A stretch of 64,000 nt of DNA from Verrucomicrobiia bacterium (GTDB lineage: Bacteria > Verrucomicrobiota > Verrucomicrobiia > Verrucomicrobiales > DEV007). The notes below the pieces were generated by a model. That model was not told the origin of the DNA. It saw only the letters and a list, made by a program, of their open reading frames with translations, and did not search any database. A program made the position numbers and the translations under genes. The stretch lies in contig JAUICH010000001.1 in NCBI GenBank assembly GCA_030427505.1, forward strand, positions 186,001 to 250,000. Reading direction: 5' to 3'. Shown piece after piece: positions 36,030-44,654 of this stretch (position 1 is its first letter; the number at the start of each line of letters is the position of its first letter).

Positions 36030-38744
36030 GTGAAATCCCCGTTGTTCCCGATCCTTCTTGTTCTATCCACTACTTTTCCGGCCTTAGGGCAAGACAAAGC
36101 GCATAGCGCAATCGAGTCTCCCTTCGCGGAATTCGTGGAACCCGATTTTCCGTTTTTCAGCCAGACCGTGGACGCGCGGGACTTTGGGGAAGCTCCCCTG
36201 GCGGACAACCTGACGCCGCGAGGCATCGTGCTGAACCTGGGCGCTGGTGTGCATGCCTGTTTTGATACGGATCTGTTGCGCTATTCCCTGATTTGGAAAG
36301 AAGCCGCTGAGGGTGAAGTGCTAACGATGACGGGCATGGGCCCCGGGTCCTACCGGGAACCCAGCCGGAAAGCGCCCTCCGGTCAGAATAAGCTGCCAAA
36401 ACCGCTGGGCACTCCGCTGGTAGCCACTTACGCCCTGCCGGGAGTGGGCACGGGAGAGAAAGGGCTGGCGGAGCGGGATCCCAGGGACGTGGTGGAGCCG
36501 GGCATCGACCGGGAAGTGGGCTTGGGTCCGCTACCCATTGAGATGGGAAAATGGCAGGGCATCTACCTGACAGGCAATGGCTCATTATTGGCTTACAAAA
36601 TTGGTAAGACTGAAGTCCTGGAGCATGCCGGTGCGGTGAAGGGTGGAGCGGAAGGGGCGGTCCTCGTCCGCTTGCTCAAGGTGGAACCTCACGAGGAACC
36701 GCTCTGGCTCCGGCTGGGTCCGGGAGAAATGGGGGATGTTTCCATCTCCGGAGGGGAAGCGGTGAAGACGGAAGGAAAGGCCGGGGATTTGGCTTGCCGC
36801 ATCGATCCGGCGAAAGACTCCAAGCTCGTCCGCATTCTGATGGCCTTGGGAGACGCCAAGGGGACTCCGTTCCCTGAGTTCAAACTGGCTGCACCGGACA
36901 AGGACAAGCCTTTTCCCGCGCTGTGGAACGAGCCAGTCACCACCACGGCCCAGATTGCGGAAGATAGCGATGCCTACGTGGTCGACACCATTCCGATTCC
37001 CGTGCCGAATCCCTGGAAGCGGAACGTGCGCCTCTCCGGCCTGGACTTTTTCAGCGATGGCCGGGCTGTCCTGATTACGTTCGATGGGGACGTATGGCTG
37101 GTGGAGGGTTTGGGTGAAGACTTGAAGGAGGTCACCTGGCGCCGCTTTGCCTCCGGCCTGCATGAGCCCATGGGCATGCGGGTGGTCGATGACCAGATCT
37201 ACGTCTCCGGCCGCAACGGCATTACTCGCCTGCACGACCGCGACGGAAATGGTGAGGCCGACTTCTACGAGAATTTCTCTAGCGTGGTGGCGCAGACCGC
37301 CGAGACGCGTGAGTTCGCCATGGACATGATGGAGAAGCCCGGAGGCGGCTTCTACCTTTCAAAAGGAGGGCAGATCGGAACTCGCATCGGAAAGTATAAC
37401 GGCACCATCATGGAAGTTTCAGCGGACGGGCAGAGTTTCAAAGTGATAGGTAGCGGGCTGCGGCAGCCCTTTTCGGGAGTGGACCCGCTAACGGGAATGA
37501 TCACCTCCAGCGATCAGCAGGGAAACTGGGTGCCCGCCACGCCCGTGCATGTGATTGAAGAAGGACACCACTACGGCTTCCTGCCGGAGATCCTGAAGAA
37601 CCCCATTCACCCCAAGCCGATCAGCGAGCCGCCGGTGTGGATTCCGCACTTCGTGAACCAGTCGGGCGCCAGCCAGGTCTTCCTGAGAAACGCCAAGATG
37701 GGCCCGCTGAACGATTCGCTGATTCACATTGGCTTCAACCGGCCGGAGATCTTCAAGGTCTATTTCGACGAGTCCGGCAAGACCCGGCAGGGCGCGGTGG
37801 CGCCGATCACGGCGGACTTCAAAGCGGGTCTCCTGCACGGAGAAGTGGGGCCGAAAGACGGCCAGCTGTATCTTACGGGCTTCAAGATTTGGGGCACCGT
37901 GGCCTCAGAGATTAGCGGGCTCTATCGCCTGCGCTACACCGGAAAGCCGAGCTACCTGCCGGAGGATGTCCGCTCTTTCGACAAGGGCATCCTGCTCAAA
38001 TTCGGTGAGCCACTGGAGGAATCCATTGCCACCAGCCTGATGAGCTACAGCGTGGATCGCTGGACCTACCGGCGCACGGCTGACTATGGCTCCGGACACT
38101 ACAAACCGAATGGCGAACCCGGTCAGGAAGCGCTGCCGGTCGCGAACGCCTATTTGTCCGAAGACAAAAAGTCCGTCTTCCTCGCCATCCCGGACATGCA
38201 GGTGGTGGAACAGATGCGCGTGACCTACCGCCTGGCCCGCGAATCCGACAAGCCGGAGATCAAGGGCGCTTATCTTACAGTGCGCGAGCTTCATCCCGTG
38301 GACATGAAGGCCCTGGGCTTCGGAGATACAGAGATCGACCTGACGGTGAAAGAGGTTCCAGGCCTGACAATGAATCATCCCGATCCTTCAGCGGAAGAGG
38401 GGCAGAAAGTGTATCAACTCTTTGGCTGCATGGCTTGTCACACCACGGACGGCAGCAAAGCCCAGACCGTCAGCAACGAGCAAGCCGTCGGTCCTACCTG
38501 GAAAAATTTGTGGGGTTCCAAGCGGGAGTTTACGGACGGTACCGTGGTGAAGAAGGTGGACGAAGTCTATCTTCGGGAATCCATCCTTGATCCCGGCCGC
38601 AAGGTCGTGGCCGGGTTCGGCGAACTGGGCGAGGGCATGCCCTCCTACCTGGGCGTGCTACAGGACTACCAGATCGATTCCCTCATTCTGTTCATCAAGT
38701 CCCTGGAAGGCGACGAAGGTGGGAAGAAGAAAAAGAAGGGGTGA
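36030..38744 (+). CDS. DUF6797-type secreted protein with propeller and C-terminal cytochrome c
   Basis: The gene starts with GTG 36030 and a signal peptide (MKSPLFPILLVLSTTFPALGQ). Residues about 25-300 form a domain (NLTPRGIVLNLGAGVHACFDTDLLRYSLIWK, MGKWQGIYLTG) I assign to the DUF6797 type found in Planctomycetes and Verrucomicrobia. Residues 310-620 resemble a soluble-dehydrogenase-like propeller (RNVRLSGLDFFSDGRAVLITFDGDVW; NGITRLHDRDGNGEADFYENF). Residues 790-895 are a class I cytochrome c: GQKVYQLFGCMACHTTDG (heme CxxCH) and EGMPSYLGVL with the axial Met. It probably oxidises an extracellular substrate and passes electrons on. Confidence 0.82.
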   Translation: MKSPLFPILLVLSTTFPALGQDKAHSAIESPFAEFVEPDFPFFSQTVDARDFGEAPLADNLTPRGIVLNLGAGVHACFDTDLLRYSLIWKEAAEGEVLTMTGMGPGSYREPSRKAPSGQNKLPKPLGTPLVATYALPGVGTGEKGLAERDPRDVVEPGIDREVGLGPLPIEMGKWQGIYLTGNGSLLAYKIGKTEVLEHAGAVKGGAEGAVLVRLLKVEPHEEPLWLRLGPGEMGDVSISGGEAVKTEGKAGDLACRIDPAKDSKLVRILMALGDAKGTPFPEFKLAAPDKDKPFPALWNEPVTTTAQIAEDSDAYVVDTIPIPVPNPWKRNVRLSGLDFFSDGRAVLITFDGDVWLVEGLGEDLKEVTWRRFASGLHEPMGMRVVDDQIYVSGRNGITRLHDRDGNGEADFYENFSSVVAQTAETREFAMDMMEKPGGGFYLSKGGQIGTRIGKYNGTIMEVSADGQSFKVIGSGLRQPFSGVDPLTGMITSSDQQGNWVPATPVHVIEEGHHYGFLPEILKNPIHPKPISEPPVWIPHFVNQSGASQVFLRNAKMGPLNDSLIHIGFNRPEIFKVYFDESGKTRQGAVAPITADFKAGLLHGEVGPKDGQLYLTGFKIWGTVASEISGLYRLRYTGKPSYLPEDVRSFDKGILLKFGEPLEESIATSLMSYSVDRWTYRRTADYGSGHYKPNGEPGQEALPVANAYLSEDKKSVFLAIPDMQVVEQMRVTYRLARESDKPEIKGAYLTVRELHPVDMKALGFGDTEIDLTVKEVPGLTMNHPDPSAEEGQKVYQLFGCMACHTTDGSKAQTVSNEQAVGPTWKNLWGSKREFTDGTVVKKVDEVYLRESILDPGRKVVAGFGELGEGMPSYLGVLQDYQIDSLILFIKSLEGDEGGKKKKKG

Positions 38745-38820
38745 GATAGTTGGTTTTGGGTATTTGCATGCCTGGCACGCGGGCTCTCATAACCAACTGG
38801 CTCGGAACCTCCTGGGCCAA

Positions 38821-38913
38821 TCGTGAACGCGCCCGGAGGTCCCGTTCCACCTTCATCTTTCGGTCGCGCAAAGGTGGTCCTCGACCTCCGGGCGAGGAAC
38901 TCGCGGGCCGGGA
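38821..38913. repeat. REP-like element pair, copy 3 (B then A, inverted order)
   Basis: Here unit B (38821-38853, TCGTGAACGCGCCCGGAGGT then CCCGTTCCACCTT) precedes unit A (38870-38913), the opposite order to copies 1 and 2. The two can form a hairpin with CCACCTT/AAGGTGG and CGCCCGGAGGTC/GACCTCCGGGCG pairing across a 16-base loop. It lies in the convergent gap between the DUF6797 cytochrome and the Gfo/Idh/MocA operon. Confidence 0.82.
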
Positions 38914-39006
38914 GAATGAGAATAGAGCGGCGTCATGGAGGCGGAAACCGGTGATCCCCGCCGGATAACTTCAAGCTTGCCTGATGTCAGTCTCTAACTC
39001 GTTGAA

Positions 39007-40026
39007 TCACAAAGGCAACGCCACCGACCGTCCTTCCTTCGACGCCCGGATACCCGCTTCCAGGATTTCCTGGGCGGCGTGGCAGTGATGGGCCTGGCAT
39101 AGAGGGGTAAAGGGTTCGCCGGATTCGATGCCCCAGAGGAAGTGGGCGCTGGCCGTCTGGCGTTCGGGGGAAAGTTCGGGGACGGGCATTTCCACGCCTT
39201 CCGGATTCGCGGCGTCCGCCTTGAGTACGCTACCGCCATGGCGGGGTTCCACGAAGAGGGTTCCCGTGCTGCCGTAGAGGGCGGTGGTGTAGGCGGTCAA
39301 CTTTCCGATCTGCGTCCAGGACGCCTCCGTGGTGGCGAGGGCATGTGGATAGCTGAGAACGAGAATGGCGTTGTCTTCCAGATCCAGGTCTTCTTTCAAC
39401 GCGCGGACCTTCACGCCGGTAACGCTGGCGGGGGAGCCGAGCAATACATGGGCGAGCACGGAGCCGTAACAGCAGTAGTCCATGAGCGCGCCGGCGCCGT
39501 TTAGCTCTTCATCGTAGAGCCATTCGCAGAAGTATTCCGAGCAGCCGAGTTCCTTTGGGCCTTCGTGAGCGGCACGGTATTTCACCTGCCAGAGCTGGCC
39601 GATCTCTCCGGAAGCAGCCAGATTGATGGCGTGTTGAAGCTGGGGCCACCAGGCGAAGGGCCAGTTGATCATCAGCCGCACGTTGTGGTCTTCCGCCGCC
39701 GCCAGCATCTTGTTGGCGCCGTCGAAGGTGGCAGCCATGGGTTTTTCCACCAGGCAATGCAGGCCGCGGCTGGCCGCTTTGACGGTAAGGTCTTCACTGA
39801 GCTTGTTACTGGCGAAGATGTAAACCGCGTCCAGTTCTTCCATGGCGAGCATCTCGTCATAGTTCGCGTACACCTTGCCGGGGAACTGGCTCTGGTATTT
39901 CTCCCGCAAAGCGGGGTAGTGATCCGCGGCGGCCACCAGTTCGGCCTTACCGAGGCGGGTGAGTTCTTCCAGGTTGCCCCAGACGTGATCGTGATGCAGG
40001 CCGAGAACACCGATTCGATGGCTCAT
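39007..40026 (-). CDS. Gfo/Idh/MocA family oxidoreductase
   Basis: The 339-residue protein has an N-terminal Rossmann fold with NAD(P) binding; the loop here reads GVLGLHHDH rather than the usual GxGxxG/A. The catalytic-domain marker EKPMAATFDGANKML matches the EKP motif of the family, whose Lys is catalytic. The downstream GGALMDYCCYGSVLAH-like segment (NGAGALMDYCCYG) replaces the usual GGG..D..H. Family members oxidise or reduce sugars, inositols or related compounds. It is the last gene of an operon with an MFS transporter and another family member; the shared substrate is probably a carbohydrate. Confidence 0.88.
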   Translation of the reverse strand: MSHRIGVLGLHHDHVWGNLEELTRLGKAELVAAADHYPALREKYQSQFPGKVYANYDEMLAMEELDAVYIFASNKLSEDLTVKAASRGLHCLVEKPMAATFDGANKMLAAAEDHNVRLMINWPFAWWPQLQHAINLAASGEIGQLWQVKYRAAHEGPKELGCSEYFCEWLYDEELNGAGALMDYCCYGSVLAHVLLGSPASVTGVKVRALKEDLDLEDNAILVLSYPHALATTEASWTQIGKLTAYTTALYGSTGTLFVEPRHGGSVLKADAANPEGVEMPVPELSPERQTASAHFLWGIESGEPFTPLCQAHHCHAAQEILEAGIRASKEGRSVALPL

Positions 40027-40092
40027 AATAGGTTGGGAAGGATGGTTGTGGGTTGAATGGGGAAAGGAACGAAATTGGAATGGTCGTCAGGT

Positions 40093-41397
40093 TCAGGCCG
40101 TCTTGGAAACCGTCTTAGCGGACGTTTCCGTTTCATCGCGGAAGAACAGGGCGAAGAGGATAAACACCACAAGAGCGATGCCAGCGTTGAACAGCCAGTA
40201 AGTGCCGTAGCCCGAAATGGTCAGCTTTCCGTCCACCGTGTCGGACCACTTGGCGAAAAGGGTATTGAGTTGGCTCGCGATGATGGGTCCCAGGCCAAAC
40301 ATGACCAGGGTGTAGAGCGTCTGCGCGGAGTGCCGGATGTCTTTCGGGGCGATGCGGTCGACATAGATAAAGCTGGCCGCGAAGAAGCAGGCAAAACAGA
40401 CACCGTGAAAGATCTGGGCAAAGACAAACCAGCCCACGGGCAACTCGCTCTGGGAGAAAACAAAATAGCGTAGGGCGTAAGCCAGTGCGCCGAAACTGAT
40501 GCACCAACGGAAACCCAGGCGGGTGAGGACCAGCCCCAGGAGCGGCATGACGACCAACTCCGATATCTGGCCGATGGACATGGCGGGCATGATGTCCGAG
40601 CCATCCAGGCCCGCGGTTTTCAGGAACGAGCCCATCTGGATGAAATACATCGTGTGGATGGAGGCGATGATGAGGCTGGCCACCATCAGGATGGCGAAAG
40701 ACGGCTTCTTGAAAAGGTCCAGAGCCCGGAGCAGCGCCAGGCCTTTTGCCTTGTCCCTGGAGGGAGGGGTGTGGGGCAGATTGAACCAGCAGAAAAGCCC
40801 ATAGGCCATGGCGGTGACCCCGGCCACTTTCACCGAATCGATCATCCGGCCCGCCACGTCAGGGTAGTCCGTGCCCTTCAGGAAGGGGGGCTTCCACTGG
40901 AGGTTCAGATCTTGCTGCAGCCAGACCATGGGAAAGACCCAGGCCACGGCGATCCAGCCGAAGGTGCCCCAGACCCGGACGAAGGGGAATTCCTTCTTTG
41001 AGTCCTTCAGGTGACCCATGGCGAGGGAGTTGGTCAGGCCCACGGTGGGGACGTAAAGGATGGCGAAGGCCGAGCCCAGGGCCAGCCAGGCGGCGAACTC
41101 CGTCTGGTGCGCCGTGATGAGCATGAGGATCCCGGTAAGAAAGAGCATCACCCCCAGGCATTTCTCCGTCGCGAAGCGGCGGTCGCAGAGTTGGCCCACG
41201 AAAGGAGAGAGAATGGCGCCTATGGCGAAAGGGATGGCGACGATGAGTCCCTTTTCGCTTTCCTTAAAGCCCAGACCGCCGTTTGCCGTGGAAGCCGTCA
41301 GGAAGACCGAGGCCAGCGGGAACCACAGACCTTTGACGGCGTATTCCAGGAACATCATGATGTTCAACCGGACTTTGGTGGACTGATAGGAAGCCAT
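40093..41397 (-). CDS. MFS transporter, nucleoside:H+ symporter-like (NupG type)
   Basis: ATG 41397 (MASYQSTKVRLNIMMFLEYAVKGLWFPL) is taken as start; the frame opens at 41472 inside the upstream gene. The 434-residue protein has 12 predicted helices and resembles the nucleoside/H+ symporter or LacY-like group: FLEYAVKGLWFPLASVFL, GFKESEKGLIVAIPFAIGAILSPFVGQLCDRRF, and FVRVWGTFGWIAVAW, a motif typical of NupG-like transporters of Verrucomicrobia and Bacteroidota. It sits between two Gfo/Idh/MocA oxidoreductase genes, so its substrate may be a sugar derivative rather than a nucleoside. Confidence 0.85.
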   Translation of the reverse strand: MASYQSTKVRLNIMMFLEYAVKGLWFPLASVFLTASTANGGLGFKESEKGLIVAIPFAIGAILSPFVGQLCDRRFATEKCLGVMLFLTGILMLITAHQTEFAAWLALGSAFAILYVPTVGLTNSLAMGHLKDSKKEFPFVRVWGTFGWIAVAWVFPMVWLQQDLNLQWKPPFLKGTDYPDVAGRMIDSVKVAGVTAMAYGLFCWFNLPHTPPSRDKAKGLALLRALDLFKKPSFAILMVASLIIASIHTMYFIQMGSFLKTAGLDGSDIMPAMSIGQISELVVMPLLGLVLTRLGFRWCISFGALAYALRYFVFSQSELPVGWFVFAQIFHGVCFACFFAASFIYVDRIAPKDIRHSAQTLYTLVMFGLGPIIASQLNTLFAKWSDTVDGKLTISGYGTYWLFNAGIALVVFILFALFFRDETETSAKTVSKTA

Positions 41398-41468
41398 GTC
41401 GTGAAGAAAGTTGGGAGGATGAAGTGGTGGGTTCGTGAGGGTGTTGGGGAACGGAAACAGCTTTCGGT

Positions 41469-42722
41469 TCAAGCCAGGCCAAAGCGGGCGTCGAGAGGTT
41501 TCTGATAGTCGCGCAGCGCGCCACTGACGACTTCCTCCACGTCCACCTGGCGCTTGGCCTGGGCGGATTCCACGATAGCGAAGGAACAGGCCAGGTCCAT
41601 CAGACCTTCGTGCCCACTGGTTTCGGGTGGCCGCCCTTCCTGGATGGCCTGGAGCCAGTCGAGCTGGTTGAGGGCGAAGTCATTCGTCAGGCCCAGGGGC
41701 GTGTCTTTTTCTTGCTGCTCTTTCGGGCAGTGTTCCGCGTAGAGCGCGGTGAGGGATTGGGGTTCCGCCTGGCCGTCCAAGTGAATGGAGTCGCCCGTGA
41801 CGCGGCCTTTTGAGCCGTAGAAGACAGGGCCTTCGCCCACCATGGTATTGGTGCCGTGTCCGCCCCAGCTTCCGAAGATGGTGCCAGAGCCGCCTGCTTC
41901 CGTTTCGAAGGAGCAGTAAAAAGTGTCGTCGGCGTCACACTCGATCTGGCCGGTGCGTTCGCCGTCCCGGAGGAGATAGCGGTGGCGCTCCACCACGGAA
42001 GTGCGGGCTTGCACGTTTTTCACCTCTCCGGCCACGTAGCGGACCAGGTCGAACATGTGGGGGCCCAGGTCCAGAGCCATGCCGCCGGCTTCTTCCAGAA
42101 CGTGGCGCCAGGGCGTTTCGGCCACAATGAGGTCCGGCGCCCACCAGGTGCCCACGTTCCCCAGCAGGGCCATCTGGAAGGCTCCGGCGGGACCGCTGCC
42201 GTCTTCGCTGAAGGCCCATTTCAGGCGGCGCGTGGCGGGGCGGAAGCGGGCGTTTTCAAACACGCCAAAGGTGACCCCCGCTTCCTCCGCCTGGCGGCAC
42301 ATGCGGCGCGCGCCTTCCATCGTCACGGCCAGGGGCTTCTGAGTCATGAGGTGCTTTCCGTGGCGGAAGGCTATTTCCCCCACCTGGTGGTGCAGGCTAT
42401 GGAGGGTGAAATCGTTCACCGCGTCGATGGGGCCTTCGGCGATCATCTTTTCGTAGTCCGTATAGACCGCCACGGGGACGTCCGGTTGAAAATCCGAGAG
42501 ATATTCGCCGCCCACGGCCAGGGGATCGCCGGGTATGTCGCTCACGGCGGGGCGTTGGGCGGGGCCTTCGCCACGCTTTACATAGCTGAGGGCATCGTTT
42601 TCCTTCCGGGCGCAGAGCGCGGTGATCTGGAAGCCGTCAAATCCCGCCTCTTTCAGGAGGCGGTAGCCCTGAAGATGCGCGGCCAGAATCCGGCCACACC
42701 CGACGATGCCAATGCGTATCAT
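41469..42722 (-). CDS. Gfo/Idh/MocA family oxidoreductase
   Basis: The 417-residue protein starts IRIGIVGCGRILAAHLQGY (GxGxxG-type dinucleotide loop). TQKPLAVTMEGARRM holds the catalytic Lys in the family QKP/EKP motif, and EEAGGMALDLGPHMFDLVRY is the GGG..D.G.H motif with the catalytic His/Asp. Its substrate is unknown. It is the first gene of the operon that continues with the transporter (41397) and a shorter paralogue (40026). It lies downstream, on the minus strand, of the palindrome at 42853-42869, which might control it. Confidence 0.9.
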   Translation of the reverse strand: MIRIGIVGCGRILAAHLQGYRLLKEAGFDGFQITALCARKENDALSYVKRGEGPAQRPAVSDIPGDPLAVGGEYLSDFQPDVPVAVYTDYEKMIAEGPIDAVNDFTLHSLHHQVGEIAFRHGKHLMTQKPLAVTMEGARRMCRQAEEAGVTFGVFENARFRPATRRLKWAFSEDGSGPAGAFQMALLGNVGTWWAPDLIVAETPWRHVLEEAGGMALDLGPHMFDLVRYVAGEVKNVQARTSVVERHRYLLRDGERTGQIECDADDTFYCSFETEAGGSGTIFGSWGGHGTNTMVGEGPVFYGSKGRVTGDSIHLDGQAEPQSLTALYAEHCPKEQQEKDTPLGLTNDFALNQLDWLQAIQEGRPPETSGHEGLMDLACSFAIVESAQAKRQVDVEEVVSGALRDYQKPLDARFGLA

Positions 42723-43040
42723 GCGACTGTTCTAAGGGGAGAGTCCGCCCCGGTGCACCTATTTTTTCGGGTTTTCGACCCAGACACCAAGGCACCCGGT
42801 TCCGGATACCCAGAGCCGAAGCCGGGCCCCGTAGGGACATGACCGGTCAGGCATAGGGAAATTCCCTATAGCCCATAGGGCAATAGCAGGGTTATCCTCA
42901 TGGAGATCGCCGAATTTACGTTTTTCGTGCGATACGGCATGGTGAAGCACCGTTCGGATTCGTTTGCTGCTGCTTACTCCCAGAAATTGATCTGACCTTG
43001 GGAGACGAACGCGACGGTGGAACTTTGATCTACCCGTATC
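42723..43040. other. Divergent intergenic region with operator-like palindromes
   Basis: This 318-base gap separates the dehydrogenase operon (minus) from the 199-residue unknown gene (plus). It carries the palindrome at 42853-42869 and a plausible -10 (TTATCC, 42892-42897), listed separately, and no supported gene. Confidence 0.6.
42853..42878. promoter_or_regulatory. Operator-like palindrome ATAGGGAAATTCCCTAT with third half-site
   Basis: ATAGGGAA-A-TTCCCTAT (42853-42869) is a 17-base palindrome with 8-base arms. It overlaps a second inverted repeat, CCCTAT-AGCCC-ATAGGG (42864-42880 region), giving three regularly spaced half-sites. A -10-like TTATCC at 42892 would put the palindrome centre about 43 bases before the transcription start for the plus-strand gene, the usual place for a LuxR/NarL-family activator. 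The same 16 bases recur at 50836-50851. Confidence 0.55.
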
Positions 43041-43640
43041 ATGAATGAAAGACTCCTCCCAAACTCCGAACCGCTCGAACCGATAAGGATTCTCGCGGTT
43101 CACACGTCCGTCGAGTTCTGTAGCCGGCTGATCGAGGCCTGCGCGGATCTGAATGAGAAAGTCGAAGGATGTCATTTTGACCTGCTCTCCGCAAAAGGGC
43201 TGGCGTCCTTCCGCGTCAGGGAAATCAATCTGGCCACCCCTGGTTCCTATGTGGCGGTTCTCCTGGGGTTTTCGGATGCCGACCCCGTACCGGACGGCGT
43301 GAGACACTGGCTGCGAAACTGGTCGGAAGAGAGACGCCGGTTGAAAGCGGAAAGCCTGCTGGCCTGTCTTGCGGGGTTCACCCTCAGCCGGGATCGGGAT
43401 CAATTGTTGGAATGGCAGGAGCTGGCGGAGGAGACTTGCCAGGATCCCCTGATGGAGATGATTTGGAAGGATCTGCCGGCGGTAGCTCAGCCGGCAGGCG
43501 TGGGAACCACCATGCTAGGTTCTGGGAGAGGGCAGGCGATACGCGGTCAGGGGTTGACGGCCAGGACGCGTTCCAGATTTACCCAAACACTCAGCGCGCC
43601 CCATCCGGCGGCCGTGGCTGAGAAATCCCTGCCAAAATGA
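43041..43640 (+). CDS. Hypothetical protein of signalling island
   Basis: I do not recognise this 199-residue protein. It is cytoplasmic, with no signal or membrane segment. Residues 15-95 could be an alpha/beta fold (IRILAVHTSVEFCSRLIEAC, YVAVLLGFSDADPVPDG), perhaps a much-diverged receiver-like domain; a helical stretch rich in Arg/Glu follows (WSEERRRLKAESLLACLAGF) and the last 50 residues are low-complexity. Lack of conserved Asp residues in receiver positions argues against phosphorylation. Its stop overlaps the start of a 54-codon gene. A palindrome about 175 bases upstream suggests control by the NarL-type regulator encoded 200 bases downstream. Confidence 0.65.
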   Translation: MNERLLPNSEPLEPIRILAVHTSVEFCSRLIEACADLNEKVEGCHFDLLSAKGLASFRVREINLATPGSYVAVLLGFSDADPVPDGVRHWLRNWSEERRRLKAESLLACLAGFTLSRDRDQLLEWQELAEETCQDPLMEMIWKDLPAVAQPAGVGTTMLGSGRGQAIRGQGLTARTRSRFTQTLSAPHPAAVAEKSLPK

Positions 43641-43801
43641 CTGAAATTCTTTTCATTTCGCTATCCGCCGTTCTGATCGCGATGAACTGGGTATCCTTCC
43701 GGTTGGGAAAGACCGCTGGATACGAGCAGGGAACGCGGGATACCCGGGTGCAGATTGAAGCAGCCGCGGACCGGTTTTTCAAAAAGCTGGGCCCGAAATA
43801 G
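43637..43801 (+). CDS. Small single-span membrane protein (54 aa)
   Basis: This short gene overlaps the stop of the previous one as ATGA. It encodes an N-terminal hydrophobic helix (EILFISLSAVLIAMNWVSF) followed by a charged cytoplasmic-like tail (RLGKTAGYEQGTRDTRVQIE... ending FFKKLGPK). The overlap, the sensible helix-tail layout and the absence of any competing frame make it credible. I know of no named family. It may anchor or modulate the neighbouring unknown protein or the large sensor kinase. Confidence 0.6.
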   Translation: MTEILFISLSAVLIAMNWVSFRLGKTAGYEQGTRDTRVQIEAAADRFFKKLGPK

Positions 43802-43846
43802 AGGGCAAGTTTCTCGAATTCCGGGAACTCTGAACTGACAGTGGAA

Positions 43847-44533
43847 TTACTGAGACTCCGCCCATTTCACCGCGTAGCGAAACAGGGCGTTGCTGTCCTT
43901 GAGCTTCAGCTTTTCCCGGATCTTCGCTTTATGCGCATCCACGGTCTTAACACTGATGGAAAGTTGCGAAGCGATCTCCTTGTTACTCTTGGCCTGTCCG
44001 ATCAGTTCGAACACTTCCAACTCCCGGTCCGTCAGGAGGCCGAGGTCGGACTTGGAGCGGTCCGCCTGCGAGCCGGAGAACGCCTTGATCAGATGCTCCG
44101 CCATGTTCGGGCTGACATAAACACCGCCCTCCAGCACTTTGCGGACGGCTTTGAGGAGATTCTCCGAAGCGGCCTCTTTCATGATGTAGCCGCTGGCGCC
44201 GGCCCGGAGCGCTCGTTCCGCGTAGAGAGATTCGTCGTGCATGGAAACGACCAGAACGGACACGCCTTCGAAAAGGGCGCGAATGTCCTTAACGAGTTCC
44301 AGACCGCTTTTGTCAGGCAGCGTCAGATCGGCGATCACGAGGTCCGGCAAGTCCCGGTGCATGGAATCCAGGGCTTCGCGTGCTGACCCAGCCATGTTGC
44401 AGACTTGGATATCCGGCTGCGAATCAAGGAGAAAGACCAGTCCATCCCGCATTACCGGATGATCGTCGACGATCAGAACTTTTCGGCTGGTCGCTGTGTT
44501 TTTTTCGGAAGATGCCGTCTCTGTATTACTCAT
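43847..44533 (-). CDS. NarL/FixJ-family response regulator
   Basis: The 228-residue protein has a complete receiver domain (about 15-135): KVLIVDDHPVMRDGL with the acidic pair, LVIADLTLPDKSGLE with the phospho-acceptor Asp, VLVVSMHDESLYAERALRAGASGYIMKE with the Thr/Ser and Lys. A LuxR-type helix-turn-helix follows (LTDRELEVFELIGQAKSNKEIASQLSISVKTVDAHKAKIREKLKL). It is transcribed divergently from the large histidine kinase and, with that kinase's HisKA_3 dimerisation domain, makes a standard NarX-NarL-type pair. It is a natural candidate to bind the nearby palindromes. Confidence 0.95.
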   Translation of the reverse strand: MSNTETASSEKNTATSRKVLIVDDHPVMRDGLVFLLDSQPDIQVCNMAGSAREALDSMHRDLPDLVIADLTLPDKSGLELVKDIRALFEGVSVLVVSMHDESLYAERALRAGASGYIMKEAASENLLKAVRKVLEGGVYVSPNMAEHLIKAFSGSQADRSKSDLGLLTDRELEVFELIGQAKSNKEIASQLSISVKTVDAHKAKIREKLKLKDSNALFRYAVKWAESQ

Positions 44534-44654
44534 GCGATACGGGAAATCGGTTGGAAACCGCTAAACATTCTTACACAGTAGGCAGAGAAACGGATGCCTC
44601 GTGGGCGAAAATTAATTTGGTTAGCTCTTATAGCCTCAGGCCTAAGCGAAATTA

